DNA from: Bacteroidales bacterium
GTDB lineage: Bacteria; Bacteroidota; Bacteroidia; Bacteroidales; GCA-2748055
Length of the DNA: 6,724 bases
Direction of reading: 5' to 3'
Assembly: GCA_024763595.1 (NCBI GenBank)
Contig: JANTFK010000187.1
Coordinates: 1 to 6,724, forward strand
In this document: one piece after another, positions 1 through 5,332 of the stretch
Layout of the letters: each line of letters opens with the position of its first letter
How positions within the stretch are numbered: the stretch's first letter is position 1
Notes under the pieces: model-generated
Database searches by the model: none
What the model was told of the DNA's origin: nothing
Seen by the model: only the letters and a program-made list of their open reading frames with translations
Made by a program: the position numbers and the translations under genes

Positions 1-1
1 T

Positions 2-976
2 AAGCAGCTTGCTGAAAACCGGGGTTACGTCTACGGGGAGCATACCCTCTTCGACATTCTGCTTCGGGACAATCTGGGGGTGAAAAAACTGCTGGCAGGT
101 GCCAGGGAGGTGATCAGGCAGATCAACCGGGAAATTACACCGGCAGGGCTTACTGCTTTAAAAGATACCTTTTCAAAGCTTGAAATCTTCACCGGGCACT
201 ATACAGTCATGGAACACATCCTTTTCCCTGAGATAGAAAAACACTGGAAACACTACCAGTGCCTGAAGATCATGTGGTCATTTCATGATGATATCCGGAA
301 AAACATCAGAAAGACTTTGGAGATTCTTAATAATGAACCTTTTGATTTACAAGGTTTTAATGTGTTTAGCAGCAAGGTCTATTTCAATATTTCCACCATC
401 GCTTTCCGGGAGGAGCAGATTCTCTTTCCCGTCATGCATGAGACCCTGGAAGCGGACATCCTGCAAAGGATGAAGCAACAGTTGAACGATTTTAACCTTG
501 CATTTGTTAAAATTGAGCAGGATTGGAGACAGGAGCCTCAACCGGTTGAAAACAACAGCACTCCCGCTGACCATCTGCTTAAATTGCCAACCGGGGAGAT
601 CAGCCTGGAGCAGGTCGAACTGATCTTTAATCACCTGCCGGTGGATATTACATATGTGGATGAGGAAAACAGGGTGAAATTCTTTTCCACACCGAAAGAG
701 CGAAGCTTTCCCCGTACCACCGGTATTTTGGGCCGGAAAGTACAGGATTGCCATCCGCATGAAAGTGTGGAAGTCGTAAACAGGATTATTGAAGCTTTCA
801 GATCGGGCGAGAAGGAGGAGGCATCGTTCTGGATCAATACGGGGCCCAGGTTCGTGTTGATCCGCTATTTTGCGGTCAGGGCTAAAAGCGGGATCTATAA
901 AGGGGTGCTGGAGGTATCCCAGGAGATATCAGAGTTACAGCAAATATCGGGTGAAAGAAAATTGCTTGACTGGTAA
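2..976 (+). CDS. DUF438-type hemerythrin-like and PAS domain protein, 5' end outside the window
   Basis: The reading frame is open to the left edge, so the GTG at position 80 is an internal valine codon, not the start. About 324 residues are visible. Visible residues 14-150 form a hemerythrin-like helical bundle with the landmarks EHTLF (His14), FTGHYTVMEHILFP (His66, Glu71), MWSFHDDIR (His95) and FREEQILFP (Glu137, Glu138). These match the metal-binding pattern of hemerythrin domains in DUF438 proteins. After a linker, residues about 200-316 form the C-terminal PAS domain typical of this family, with LPVDITYVDEEN, GRKVQDCHP and FWINTGPRF. Such proteins are cytoplasmic; a di-iron site suggests oxygen or nitric-oxide binding, and the PAS domain a sensory or partner-binding role. 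No kinase or output domain follows. Family assignment is strong and function inferred. A ferredoxin/solute-binding fusion gene follows after 32 bases on the same strand, suggesting an operon. Whether the N-terminal DUF438 domain is present cannot be seen. Confidence 0.88.
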   Translation, partial: KQLAENRGYVYGEHTLFDILLRDNLGVKKLLAGAREVIRQINREITPAGLTALKDTFSKLEIFTGHYTVMEHILFPEIEKHWKHYQCLKIMWSFHDDIRKNIRKTLEILNNEPFDLQGFNVFSSKVYFNISTIAFREEQILFPVMHETLEADILQRMKQQLNDFNLAFVKIEQDWRQEPQPVENNSTPADHLLKLPTGEISLEQVELIFNHLPVDITYVDEENRVKFFSTPKERSFPRTTGILGRKVQDCHPHESVEVVNRIIEAFRSGEKEEASFWINTGPRFVLIRYFAVRAKSGIYKGVLEVSQEISELQQISGERKLLDW

Positions 977-988
977 AGTATTACTTTA
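974..988. repeat. Short perfect inverted repeat over the stop codon of the DUF438-type gene
   Basis: TAAAGTA and TACTTTA (7 bases each) are separated by a single T and begin at the TAA stop codon. The arms are AT-rich and the loop is too short for a stable RNA hairpin without opening base pairs. No T-tract follows, so it is not a convincing terminator. It could be a small operator-like palindrome in the 32-base gap before the next gene, or chance. Confidence 0.3.
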
Positions 989-1008
989 ACTGAATGAAAC
1001 ATTATTGA

Positions 1009-3033
1009 ATGAAGAGATACAGCGTAACGGAGGAGTGTATTGCATGCCATGCATGCGTTGAGATTGCAGGAGATCATTTTGAGATGGGAAGTCAGATTGC
1101 CCATGTATTCAAACAACCGGCAAATAAAGCTGAAGAGGAGGTATGCGAAGCTGCGCTGAATGTGTGTCCGGTGGAGGCCATTGTATCGGAAGATCGAAAG
1201 CCGGAAGCTGGAAGGCCGGAAGCTGAAGCAGTTGATGGAGCTGTCGCTGAAGCAGCTGCTGGAACTGTCGCCGATACCAGTGCAGCAGCGAATGGTGAAA
1301 AGGGGGAAGGGCAGAAAAAAGCTGTACTGGCCAGGGACAACGTAAAAGAGGTGCTGGATGCCCGCCCGGAACTTAAGGAGGTACTGATCGGTTTTTCCCA
1401 AAAATTCAATAAGCTGCTGAACCCTGTGATGTACAGGACGCTGGCACGATTTGCCACATTTAACGAGGCTGCCCGTGTATCGGGGGTATCCGTATGTGAG
1501 ATCCTGCATGTAATCAACAATGCTCTGGGAACCATGGCCGAGTTGCAGCGAATCATGCCGGAATGTATTCAGGATGACCCCGGTATGGATATTCTCTCCA
1601 CCAGTACACCGATTACCTGGACCGAATCTGCGGACCGGTATATATACAACAGGGATACGATCAGTGAGATCATTGAAAAAGTATCGCTCCTGAGGACTGG
1701 GGAGAACCTGGTGGTCATCTCTGTTGAAAAACCAACCGAGCTGGTGAAAGCGGTAGCGGGCCTGGGGATGGTCATGAATATTGAGAAATCGCATGATTAC
1801 AGAATCTCCATCTTCAACCCGAAGGAGGAGGCCACGGGTGCCTGGAGAGAGCGTAAGGCAGCATTTGAACAACTGGATGTGCGTTCCATGCGGACCGACC
1901 CCTTTGATATCATCATTCAGAAAGCGTACGCTACAAATGAGAACGACGGATTTATCCTGATCCAGCGCTTTGAACCCATTCCTCTGATCAATATGCTCTC
2001 TGAAATGGGATTTGAACATGAAAGCGAACAAAAATCGTCTTTTGAGGTCTGGGTCTATTTCTATAAAACCCCGGTAAGTGAAAAGGCCGGCGGAGTGGAC
2101 AGTGATAAAACGGAAGTGGTGATCCAGTCGGCCACACCGGTTGCTTACCCGGTGATCATGCGATTGTTGCAATCTGAAACCATCCGGCGGCATGTCTCCA
2201 TCAGGGAACTGAAAGTGTGGGAGGAGACAGAGAAACACCTGGCATGGATCACCAGTGGAAAAGCTGACATCAGTTTTTCGGCCCTGATCACCTCTGCCAA
2301 ACTGAAAAATTCGGATATCAAGATCCCTGCGCTTTTTGTTTGGGACAATTTTGTGATCCTCTCCAGGACTCCGGCAAAGGATTTTCACGATATCATTGAT
2401 AACCCCATCCATACGCCGCTGTTTGAAGAGGCGCCACCGGCCAGGATTACCCGCTATTTGATCAAGGCAAACGGGCTCGATCCCGATGACTTCACTTTTG
2501 TATACGGGAAGCCGTTTGGCCGTCCGGAACAGATCTATGCCGATTTTGTCTCCGGTAAAGCGGATACAGTGATCCTGCGTGAACCAGAAGCCAGTTATGC
2601 CCTGAAGATCATGCAGGACAGGGGTGAAGAGGTTTCCATTCTCTCCTACAATGAGATGTGGAACAAAGTAAATCCCGGTTTTGGGAGTTTCCCTAATGCA
2701 GGTATCGTATTTAAAGGAGAATTTGTCAGAAATCATCCCGAACTTGCCCAAACCTTCCTGGTTGAGCTGGAAGAGGCCATCGACTGGGTCAATCAGAACA
2801 GGAGCGAAGCTGCCAATCTCTCCTTTGATATGATGCGCCAGCCAGCCGACCGGGTTGAGCTGTTCCTGGAACGGGTGAACTTTAACTATGTCAGCGGAAA
2901 CGAATTAATTGAGAAAGTTAAGAACTATTTCGATCTGCTTGTAAAAGAGCAGATTGTGGAGAGCAGGGTGGATGAATCATTCTATGATATCTTCAGAATG
3001 GAGCCTTCCGTCAATCTACAACAGGCCAGGTGA
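1009..3033 (+). CDS. Ferredoxin / DUF1858 / tandem DUF2249-like / NMT1-like solute-binding fusion protein, cytoplasmic
   Basis: This 674-residue protein has several domains. Residues 1-60 are a one-cluster ferredoxin with Cys10, Cys13, Cys16 and Cys53 followed by Pro, plus an extra Cys46. Residues 61-104 are a low-complexity Ala/Glu/Gly linker made of short DNA tandem repeats. Residues 105-180 resemble DUF1858 (NVKEVLDARPELKEVL, then LLNPVMYRTLARFATFNEAA), without the CxGC motif of some members. Residues about 212-271 and 288-355 are two related DUF2249/TusA-like domains; the second carries the typical LDVR and FEPIPL. Residues about 366-655 resemble the NMT1/THI5/SsuA class of solute-binding folds (SGKADISFSALITSA, FVSGKADTVILREPEASYAL). 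There is no signal peptide, and the N-terminal ferredoxin argues for a cytoplasmic protein. ATG 1009 is preceded directly by an in-frame TGA, so it is the first possible start; no Shine-Dalgarno is visible. Redox-linked ligand sensing or an enzymatic role like MqnA or THI5 is possible. Domain calls are fairly secure; function is unknown. Confidence 0.85.
   Translation: MKRYSVTEECIACHACVEIAGDHFEMGSQIAHVFKQPANKAEEEVCEAALNVCPVEAIVSEDRKPEAGRPEAEAVDGAVAEAAAGTVADTSAAANGEKGEGQKKAVLARDNVKEVLDARPELKEVLIGFSQKFNKLLNPVMYRTLARFATFNEAARVSGVSVCEILHVINNALGTMAELQRIMPECIQDDPGMDILSTSTPITWTESADRYIYNRDTISEIIEKVSLLRTGENLVVISVEKPTELVKAVAGLGMVMNIEKSHDYRISIFNPKEEATGAWRERKAAFEQLDVRSMRTDPFDIIIQKAYATNENDGFILIQRFEPIPLINMLSEMGFEHESEQKSSFEVWVYFYKTPVSEKAGGVDSDKTEVVIQSATPVAYPVIMRLLQSETIRRHVSIRELKVWEETEKHLAWITSGKADISFSALITSAKLKNSDIKIPALFVWDNFVILSRTPAKDFHDIIDNPIHTPLFEEAPPARITRYLIKANGLDPDDFTFVYGKPFGRPEQIYADFVSGKADTVILREPEASYALKIMQDRGEEVSILSYNEMWNKVNPGFGSFPNAGIVFKGEFVRNHPELAQTFLVELEEAIDWVNQNRSEAANLSFDMMRQPADRVELFLERVNFNYVSGNELIEKVKNYFDLLVKEQIVESRVDESFYDIFRMEPSVNLQQAR
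1196..1225 (+). repeat. 15-base tandem repeat, two copies, in the linker of the fusion gene
   Basis: GAAAGCCGGAAGCTG at 1196-1210 is followed directly by GAAGGCCGGAAGCTG at 1211-1225, with one mismatch. The unit is a multiple of three, so the frame is kept, and it encodes the repeated PEA motif in KPEAGRPEA just after the ferredoxin domain. This is typical of replication slippage in a flexible linker. Confidence 0.75.
1222..1269 (+). repeat. 24-base tandem repeat, two copies, in the linker of the fusion gene
   Basis: The copies at 1222-1245 and 1246-1269 match at 21 of 24 positions; both begin GCTGAAGCAG and end CTGTC. They encode AEAVDGAV and AEAAAGTV. The array directly follows, and overlaps by four bases, the 15-base repeat. 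Together they build most of the Ala/Glu-rich spacer between the ferredoxin and the DUF1858-like domain. Confidence 0.75.
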
Positions 3034-3508
3034 TTCTCCCGTAGTGAAAGTCAAACATCCTGTCGATCTGCTCTGCTGTGTTCCTGGGAGTGGATAGTTC
3101 CGGGTAGCCGTCCTGCGGAAAGAAGTCCACATCCAGGGTCTCCATACCGGTGGATATTTCATAGTTACCGGCCTCACATTCCATAAAGATCTTATATGAG
3201 TAGTAAAGATCTTCGGGGTGGTCATGGCACTTTTTATCGAAAATGGCCAGCACACGGGTGGCCCTTACCCGGATCCCGGCCTCTTCGAAGGCCTCTTTTT
3301 CGGCCACTTCCCTGGGCGTATACCCCACATCGCACCAACCGCCCGGCAACGACCAGTGGGAGTCGACCCGCTCCTTCACCATCAGGATCTCATCACGGTC
3401 ATTAAAGACTACGCAACGCACATCCACTTTCGGCGTCCTGTATCCGTTCTTTTCAGGGGTGGCCATGCGGATGGTTTCAGGAGAAAGGTTGGTGACCAGG
3501 GCAAGCAT
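3011..3508 (-). CDS. NUDIX hydrolase, catalytic part (frame-separated from its NUDIX_N domain)
   Basis: This frame encodes 165 residues from ATG 3508. The NUDIX box lies in GGWCDVGYTPREVAEKEAFEEAGI: the REUxEE core reads KEAFEE, which keeps the metal-binding glutamates, while the first Glu of the general box is Tyr, a position that varies in this subfamily. TPKVDVRCVVF before the box, and HWSLPGGW leading into it, are typical of NUDIX proteins carrying a NUDIX_N domain (hydrolases of X-linked nucleoside diphosphates; a CDP-choline-cleaving member is known in Bacillus). Those proteins are about 205 residues, and this frame lacks the first 40 or so. The missing part is encoded just upstream in another frame and ends at a TAA two bases before this ATG. 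A frameshift mutation, sequence error, reinitiation or minus-one slippage could explain this. The 3' end overlaps the convergent fusion gene by 23 bases. The substrate cannot be predicted. Confidence 0.85.
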   Translation of the reverse strand: MLALVTNLSPETIRMATPEKNGYRTPKVDVRCVVFNDRDEILMVKERVDSHWSLPGGWCDVGYTPREVAEKEAFEEAGIRVRATRVLAIFDKKCHDHPEDLYYSYKIFMECEAGNYEISTGMETLDVDFFPQDGYPELSTPRNTAEQIDRMFDFHYGRITWPVVD

Positions 3509-3510
3509 TT

Positions 3511-3642
3511 TTAGGGGATCTCCTCCAGGCTGGTATAGCGGTCCTTATCATAATCATTCTCTGTATAGTGGAGCCCGTTCTCAGCAATGGCCTGTACCTG
3601 TTTGGCCAGCATCAGCAATTCCTGTTGATCCTTCATATGCAT
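3511..3642 (-). pseudogene. NUDIX_N domain fragment, 5' part of the NUDIX hydrolase gene in another frame
   Basis: Read on the - strand, a short frame starts at ATG 3642 or, two codons later, ATG 3636. It encodes 41-43 residues, beginning MKDQQELLMLAKQVQAIAEN and continuing GLHYTENDYDKDRYTSLEE before TAA at 3513-3511. The GLHYTxNxYDxxRY pattern is the hallmark of the NUDIX_N domain that normally precedes a NUDIX domain in one chain. One extra base in the CCCC run (3514-3517 on the + strand) would join it as EEIPLKMLALV to the catalytic frame, giving about 207 residues, the normal family length. It could be translated alone, with reinitiation at the ATG two bases after its stop. No Shine-Dalgarno is visible upstream. 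It is labelled a fragment because the frame break is clear. Confidence 0.75.
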
Positions 3643-3676
3643 GCTTTAAGGAGCCTAAAATTAGCATAATTCTGCG

Positions 3677-3684
3677 TACCTTCG
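3677..3684 (+). promoter_or_regulatory. Possible Bacteroidota -7 promoter box for lipA
   Basis: TACCTTCG is one base off the TAnnTTTG -7 consensus used by the Bacteroidota housekeeping sigma factor. It lies four bases before the lipA ATG at 3689, in the 46-base gap between divergent genes. No TTTG or TTG element is visible at the expected 19-21 base distance. If real, it implies a leaderless or nearly leaderless lipA transcript, or translation from a later in-frame ATG such as the one encoding Met27. Confidence 0.3.
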
Positions 3685-3688
3685 CTGC

Positions 3689-4609
3689 ATGGTCAAAGGA
3701 AACCGGGAACGGGACATATCAGACGGGAAAAAACAGGTCAACGGCAGGAAAAGGCTTCCGGAGTGGATGCGGATGAAGATGCCGGGAGGGGAACATTACA
3801 TGCATGTAAAGGAACTGGTCGACAGGCATCACCTGCATACCATTTGTACCAGCGGCAACTGTCCCAATATCGGGGAGTGCTGGGCAGCAGGAACGGCCAC
3901 TTTCATGATTTTGGGAGAGATCTGTACCCGTGCCTGTAAGTTCTGTGCGGTGAAGACCGGGAAACCTCTTCCGGTGGATGAGGCGGAGGCGTACAGGCTG
4001 GCACGCTCCATTCAGGCCATGGGTATCAGTCATGCGGTTATTACTTCGGTAGACCGGGATGACCTGCCGGATAAAGGAGCCGGGTTCTGGGCACGGACCA
4101 TTCGTACCCTGAAACAGGAGGTTCCGGAACTGACCATGGAGGCACTGATCCCCGATTTTGATGCAATCCCGGAGCTGGTCCGGAAGATCATTGATGCAGC
4201 ACCCGAAGTGATATCGCATAACATGGAAACGGTAGCCCGGCTGACACCCCGGATCCGGTCGAGGGCCAGGTATTCCTGCAGCCTGGAAGTCATCGGAATG
4301 GTGGCCCGTTCGGGAGTTACCTCCAAATCAGGGATCATGCTGGGGCTGGGGGAGACAGCAGATGAGGTTATCCGAACCATGGATGATCTGCTTGATGCCG
4401 GGTGTGAGGTGTTAACCCTGGGACAATACCTGCAACCCAGCATGGAACATATGCCTGTGGTGGAGTATATTCACCCCGACCAGTTTGTCCGGTACAGGGA
4501 AATAGCCACACAGAAAGGATTCAAAGCAGTGGAATCCAGTCCGCTGGTGCGTTCATCCTACCATGCAGAGAAACATATAACAGTCAGGAAGGATGACCAT
4601 GGTCAATGA
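3689..4609 (+). CDS. lipA: Lipoyl synthase (radical SAM)
   Basis: LipA inserts two sulfur atoms at C6 and C8 of protein-bound octanoyl groups, giving lipoyl cofactors on the E2 subunits of 2-oxoacid dehydrogenases and on the glycine-cleavage H protein. The 306-residue protein has both cluster motifs. CTSGNCPNIGEC (Cys53, Cys58, Cys64) binds the auxiliary [4Fe-4S] cluster that is consumed as sulfur donor. CTRACKFC (Cys79, Cys83, Cys86) is the radical-SAM CX3CX2C motif. The C-terminal RSSYHA (residues 288-293) supplies the serine ligand of the auxiliary cluster. EALIPDF, HNMETV and TLGQYLQPS are further LipA signatures. Length is normal and no key residue is missing. The N-terminal 20 residues are poorly conserved; the start at ATG 3689 sits close behind a possible promoter box, so a later start such as Met27 or Met29 is possible. 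lipB overlaps its 3' end, indicating co-translation. Confidence 0.97.
   Translation: MVKGNRERDISDGKKQVNGRKRLPEWMRMKMPGGEHYMHVKELVDRHHLHTICTSGNCPNIGECWAAGTATFMILGEICTRACKFCAVKTGKPLPVDEAEAYRLARSIQAMGISHAVITSVDRDDLPDKGAGFWARTIRTLKQEVPELTMEALIPDFDAIPELVRKIIDAAPEVISHNMETVARLTPRIRSRARYSCSLEVIGMVARSGVTSKSGIMLGLGETADEVIRTMDDLLDAGCEVLTLGQYLQPSMEHMPVVEYIHPDQFVRYREIATQKGFKAVESSPLVRSSYHAEKHITVRKDDHGQ
4586..4592 (+). promoter_or_regulatory. Shine-Dalgarno-like site deciding the lipB start
   Basis: AGGAAGG ends directly at the first candidate ATG (4593) but sits six bases before the second in-frame ATG (4599), a normal spacing. This favours 4599 as the lipB start. The site lies inside the end of lipA, and it stands out because the other genes here show no such sequence. 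Confidence 0.5.
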
Positions 4610-5315
4610 AACAACCACACCTGTTGTATTCAGGGACCTGGGACTGATGGATTATGGTGAAGCATGGGCATACCAGGAAGAGCGTTTCAATGCCCTGGTT
4701 TCGTTTAAACGCCACCCGGACGGTAAAGAGAGACCGGGGCAGTACCTGCTTTTCTGTGAGCATCCTCATGTCTACACCCTGGGTAAAAGCGGAGATGAGA
4801 ACAACCTGCTGATCCGGAAGGATTTCTTAAAAAAAATAGGGGCCACTTATTATAAGACAAACAGGGGAGGAGATATCACCTATCATGGTCCCGGACAGAT
4901 TGTTGGTTACCCCATTGTTGATCTGGAATGGCTGGGAGTGGGATTGAAACAGTATATCACCCTGCTGGAGGATTCCATTATTGAACTGCTTGAAAATTAC
5001 GGGATCACAGCCACACAACTGCAGGGGGCCACAGGGGTCTGGCTGGAAGCGGACCACCCGGTAAAGGCCAGGAAGATCTGTGCCATCGGGGTTCGTTCCG
5101 GCAGGCATGTAACCATGCATGGATTTGCCCTCAATGTAAATACCAACCTCGAATACTTTACCTACATCAATCCCTGCGGATTTGAGACCAGGGGTGTAAC
5201 CTCCATGGAAAAGGAACTGGGAAGAGCACCTGATTTTGAAAGGATTAAACTGGAACTCAGGGAGATCCTGTTGAAGAGGCTCCTTTCAGGGAATAGTCTG
5301 CCGTCGGATGATTGA
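4599..5315 (+). CDS. lipB: Octanoyl-[acyl-carrier-protein]:protein N-octanoyltransferase
   Basis: LipB moves the octanoyl group from acyl carrier protein to a lysine of lipoyl domains, producing the LipA substrate. The protein is 238 residues from ATG 4599, or 240 from ATG 4593. Counting from 4593, it has the family signature RGGDITYHGPGQ (91-102), the catalytic Lys161 in ARKICAIGV, the HGFALNV block (176-182) and the catalytic Cys195 in INPCGF, followed by GVTSM. The Cys/Lys pair that forms and transfers the thioester intermediate is intact. The length is typical. ATG 4599 is preferred because AGGAAGG lies six bases upstream. The gene overlaps the lipA end by 11 bases from 4599 (17 from 4593), so the two are very likely co-transcribed and translationally coupled. 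It ends 17 bases from the stop of the convergent ammonium channel gene, with no clear terminator hairpin between. Confidence 0.97.
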   Translation: MVNETTTPVVFRDLGLMDYGEAWAYQEERFNALVSFKRHPDGKERPGQYLLFCEHPHVYTLGKSGDENNLLIRKDFLKKIGATYYKTNRGGDITYHGPGQIVGYPIVDLEWLGVGLKQYITLLEDSIIELLENYGITATQLQGATGVWLEADHPVKARKICAIGVRSGRHVTMHGFALNVNTNLEYFTYINPCGFETRGVTSMEKELGRAPDFERIKLELREILLKRLLSGNSLPSDD

Positions 5316-5332
5316 ACCGCTTCAGGCCGTCA

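Noticed and set aside
80..82. GTG as the start of the hemerythrin/PAS gene
   Set aside because: The frame is open upstream to position 2 and the upstream residues (YGEHTLFDILLRDN) belong to the first helix of the hemerythrin-like domain, so the gene begins outside the window.
1039..1056. Palindromic GCATGC-rich stretch in the ferredoxin domain
   Set aside because: It is explained by the codons for Cys-His-Ala-Cys in the cluster motif.
895..2751. A 618-codon open frame on the - strand, antisense to the DUF438-type gene end and most of the fusion gene
   Set aside because: Its product is rich in Cys, His, Phe, Arg and Ser without domain motifs or regular hydrophobic pattern, while the + strand frame encodes clear ferredoxin, DUF1858, DUF2249-like and binding-protein motifs. 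It is open because TTA, CTA and TCA triplets are rare in the matching register of the sense gene.
1009..3033. Reading the fusion protein as a normal ABC transporter binding protein
   Set aside because: It lacks a signal peptide or lipobox, begins with a ferredoxin domain, and has no permease or ATPase gene beside it.
3218..3776. Overlapping + strand open frames (98 and 177 codons) across the NUDIX gene
   Set aside because: They are antisense to a clear NUDIX catalytic domain, show no recognisable motif, and one runs out of frame into lipA.
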